From the NCBI GenBank assembly GCA_943704495.1, contig CALSCR010004131.1, positions 1 to 64,000 on the forward strand: a stretch of 64,000 nucleotides of DNA, written 5' to 3'. Below are positions 61,801-64,000 of this stretch, in pieces (within the stretch, counting starts at the first letter, position 1; each line of letters starts with the position of its first letter). The notes under the pieces were generated by a model. It searched no databases. It was not told where the DNA came from and saw only the letters and a program-made list of their open reading frames with translations. Position numbers and translations under genes: made by a program. The stretch comes from Pigoraptor chileana. Lineage: Eukaryota; Opisthokonta; Filasterea.

Positions 61801-63567
61801 ATGGTTTCTACTCTATGGACTCACCAGAAGGAAGCGATCGCTGCCATCAAGAAGACGTTTGAAACCCAGAGCAAATGTTTAGTGAAGATGTTCTGTGGGT
61901 CTGGCAAGACGCTTGTGTACCATACGCTTATCTGGGCGGAGATGTCGGGCAACGTCTTGATTGCGTTTCCGTCTCTCGCGTTGATCGAGCAGTACTGTTT
62001 GCAGTATGTGGCTGATGAACGTGTGGCTGCCCATTTGGCGGTTTGTTCCCTTGGCAGCTGCAAGGTCAAGACAACGCTTAATCCCGCGGTTGTTACCAAC
62101 TTTCTAGCCCAGTCCGATCCCGTTAAAGTTCTGCTCGTTACCTATCAATCTCTCGAAACGGTGATTTCGGCGATAGCTGCTGATTCGACCTCGCGGATTG
62201 AACTGTGCGTATTTGATGAGGCGCATCACGTTCATAGTGCTGCCACGACCAAACACGTTGCCCAGTTGATGGCTAATGCGGCTTGCAAATTTCTGTTCAT
62301 GACGGCAACTCCTCGGGAAGGGTTGGATGCGGGGCATGTGCTCAAGGACTGTCCTTTGGCATATGAGTACGATCATCAGCGTTCTGCGCAGGATGGCATT
62401 TGCCTGCCGTTCGAAATCAGGGCGGAAGTTGTGCCGTCTGAACGCTGTCGCAATGCCGCAGTCCTCCAGATGGTCCTCAAGACGGTTGTAGAAACAGGCC
62501 ACAACCGTGTGCTGACGTTTCATTCGCGGTCGAATCCTGGATCAACCACAGCGTCCTGTGTCGTTGAGTTTGCTGCGACGCCGATTCCGGCGCTACCCAC
62601 GGGTTGCAGGTACAAGAAGGTGACGCTGGTAGGATTAACTGGAGAAAGTTCCGATCGCCAGTCCGTCCTGTCGAGTTTTGATTCGGCGGCGGATGACGAA
62701 ATTTTCATACTGGCTTCGTGCCAAATCTTGGGAGAGGGCATTGATCTACGAAACGCAAACATGGTTGTCATGGTTGACCAAAAGCTGTCGCCAATCTCAA
62801 TCGTCCAGAGTATTGGTAGGATCACCCGCAAGACAGCCGTCAAATCTGGCAAGCCCAACACCGTCCTAATTCCAATCGACATTCAAAACGAGAAAGACCT
62901 CATGAAACTCATGTTCAATGGGGAACGCTTGGACGAGATGTTGTCTGGACGGTGTGCCATGCTGCGGTATTTGAAAACAGTCAAAACATTTGTCAAGGCA
63001 ATCAAGGCAGAAAGCTGTGAAGCAAAGAGCGTGATCATCAAGCCCAGCGGAATTTTTTCAAACGCGGAAATAGCCGATTGGATGGGCTCCTGCGGATATG
63101 AGCTGTGCGAGAGAATGGCAGACCCGTCCGTAGTTGACCTGATCGGTAGGCAATGCAAGCTGTCGCCCGATATTCGAGCTGTAATGGGATGTCTTACGGC
63201 AGGATGCAACGATTGGGACGGTGCTCCGGTGGAAAGCATTTTGGAACTACTCGCCGAAGAGCTCAAACTCAAAATTGAAGTGTACCAGAGGTCGTACGAA
63301 GAGAAAATGACGGCGTACGGTAGCGTACATGCAAGGGTGCTGAGGCTGTTCAGGGACGACTTGCAGAAAGCGTGGATCCCGATCAAGCCAACGCGGGAAA
63401 GGTGGTGCATAGAACCAGTGAAGTTTTCAAAACCAATCGTGTATCAGAATCGGCGAAGCTACCGCATGCAGTTGGTGCACCCGATGGGCAAGCGCGATTG
63501 GGACATTATCCTGCTCCGAGAACGCGCCTCACAACGTCCGCCGCCGTCGAGAATTCGCCGCCAATGA
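61801..63567 (+). CDS. SF2 helicase (DEAH box)
   Basis: 588 residues. LWTHQKEAIAAIKKTFETQS starts the Q-motif region. Motif I is MFCGSGKTLVYH (~36-47), Ia IAFPSLALIEQY, II VFDEAHHVHS (~138-147), III FMTATPREG (~168). The C-terminal half has LTFHSRSN, ILGEGIDLRNANMVVM and QSIGRITRKT (motifs IV-VI). It is a type III restriction/UvrB-like SF2 helicase, common in giant viruses and phages, likely for DNA unwinding or transcription. The last ~200 residues are a helical domain. The stop overlaps a hairpin. Confidence 0.9.
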   Translation: MVSTLWTHQKEAIAAIKKTFETQSKCLVKMFCGSGKTLVYHTLIWAEMSGNVLIAFPSLALIEQYCLQYVADERVAAHLAVCSLGSCKVKTTLNPAVVTNFLAQSDPVKVLLVTYQSLETVISAIAADSTSRIELCVFDEAHHVHSAATTKHVAQLMANAACKFLFMTATPREGLDAGHVLKDCPLAYEYDHQRSAQDGICLPFEIRAEVVPSERCRNAAVLQMVLKTVVETGHNRVLTFHSRSNPGSTTASCVVEFAATPIPALPTGCRYKKVTLVGLTGESSDRQSVLSSFDSAADDEIFILASCQILGEGIDLRNANMVVMVDQKLSPISIVQSIGRITRKTAVKSGKPNTVLIPIDIQNEKDLMKLMFNGERLDEMLSGRCAMLRYLKTVKTFVKAIKAESCEAKSVIIKPSGIFSNAEIADWMGSCGYELCERMADPSVVDLIGRQCKLSPDIRAVMGCLTAGCNDWDGAPVESILELLAEELKLKIEVYQRSYEEKMTAYGSVHARVLRLFRDDLQKAWIPIKPTRERWCIEPVKFSKPIVYQNRRSYRMQLVHPMGKRDWDIILLRERASQRPPPSRIRRQ

Positions 63568-63582
63568 GCGTATCCGCCGCTC
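63566..63582 (+). terminator. Hairpin overlapping a stop codon
   Basis: GAGCG-TATCCGC-CGCTC, tail ACCACGGTG. Its first two bases are the GA of the TGA stop of the helicase gene. Confidence 0.7.
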
Positions 63583-63594
63583 ACCACGGTGCCA

Positions 63595-63810
63595 TTGACA
63601 GCCCATAGGGCGGCGCCATTCATGACTACATGGCTGCACACGCCCATAGGCCGGCGCCATTCATTATACGTGACTCCTGCACACAGTGTCAGTGGACGCC
63701 AATAGGCCGGCGCCATTCATGAATACATGGCTCCTGCACACGGTGTCAGTGGACGCCCATAGGCCGGCGCCATTCATGAATACGTGGCTCCTGCACACGG
63801 TGCTGGTGCT
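63595..63810. repeat. ~60-bp tandem array
   Basis: Four units, each with CATAGGCCGGCGCCATTCAT, GAATACATGGCTCCTGCACA, CGGTGTCAGTGGACGCC. GGCGCC lies in each unit. The array follows the 3' hairpin tail of the helicase gene. No gene supported. Confidence 0.8.
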
Positions 63811-63829
63811 GGACTAACAACACGTCCAT

Positions 63830-64000
63830 TTTAAGGGATTGTCCGCAATCCTTGAGTTTTCGATTGAGGATTACTTGAACCCTATATTCATAAATGGCTA
63901 TCCGCAAATCTCGTTTTGTCCGTCCAGTAGTGTTTGTTTGAGAATTACTCGAACGCTCTCGAAGAGAGCGGACACCGTGGTGAGCGGCGGACACGCTCAA
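63830..64000 (-). repeat. Inverted 110-bp hairpin unit(s) at the window end
   Basis: 63835-63880: part of one unit (TTGAGGATTACTTGAACC, GTCCGCAATC). 63890-64000: a fuller minus-oriented copy, ending with GAGCGGCGGACACGCTC. It likely precedes or ends a gene beyond the window. Confidence 0.75.

Overview
The window looks like part of a large double-stranded DNA virus of the nucleocytovirus kind (giant viruses of protists). It could be a free viral scaffold or a viral stretch inside a protist genome scaffold; the sequence does not decide which. Evidence for the virus: a TATA-binding-protein-like factor, an A32-type packaging ATPase, a C48-like virion protease, a DUF5767-like protein, a replication-factor-C-like AAA+ protein carrying an intein, SNF2/SF2 helicases, a family-X DNA polymerase, a capsid/core-type large protein and a compact bidirectional layout. 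The leftmost 3.7 kb differs. It holds an F-box/ankyrin gene and a gene with a clear 81-nt spliceosomal intron, has no members of the window-wide repeat family, and could be host or host-derived DNA. No major capsid protein or family-B polymerase lies in this window.

Layout. 0.3-3.3 kb: ankyrin gene and intron-bearing gene. 3.8-6.1 kb: TBP-like factor and a structural-type protein. 6.3-8.7 kb: a degraded Tc1/mariner-type DNA transposon with TA-flanked inverted ends and passenger frames. 8.9-14.1 kb: small membrane proteins, packaging ATPase, a helical protein and a eukaryotic-type phospholipase C. 14.1-17.1 kb: a noncoding block with an assembly gap and about forty 54-bp repeats. 17.1-26 kb: RFC-like protein with mini-intein, a large core-type protein and two pseudokinases. 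27-31 kb: two helicases. 31.4-36.5 kb: a Hedgehog-type Hint frame, a kringle receptor-like kinase and a nuclease-like protein. 37-46.5 kb: RING protein, coiled-coil nuclease, HAD phosphatase, virion protease, BAH-PHD protein, serine recombinase, ankyrin protein and an RMD1-like protein. 47-51.8 kb: polymerase X, GMP reductase, discoidin-like surface protein. 52-64 kb: protein kinase, ADP-ribosylhydrolase-like protein, patatin, duplicated adenine methyltransferase-like protein, DUF5767-like protein, Sel1 protein and SF2 helicase.

The strongest unexplained signal is a dispersed family of short hairpins. The stem sequence varies between copies with both arms changing together (GAGCG/CGCTC, GCGCG/CGCGC, GGCACGG/CGCGCC, CGCG/CGCG, GAGGGG/CCCCTC and others). 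The loop stays close to TTCCGC and a tail close to ACCACGG follows. In about twenty genes on both strands the hairpin begins in, or within three bases of, the stop codon, and in several it supplies the last residues of the protein. Further copies lie before start codons in the opposite orientation, so many genes are bounded by outward-facing hairpins. Short tandem arrays often grow out of the tail. One hairpin with its array sits in frame inside the intein. The 3'-end copies are best read as transcript-end signals like the palindromes of some giant viruses; the 5' copies and the spread into coding sequence suggest the family is also mobile.

Gene content points to heavy borrowing from eukaryotic signalling and chromatin systems: phospholipase C, kringle receptor kinase, Hog-type Hint domain, BAH-PHD reader, RMD1, ARH1-like protein, Sel1 and RING proteins, beside the core replication, transcription and packaging genes.
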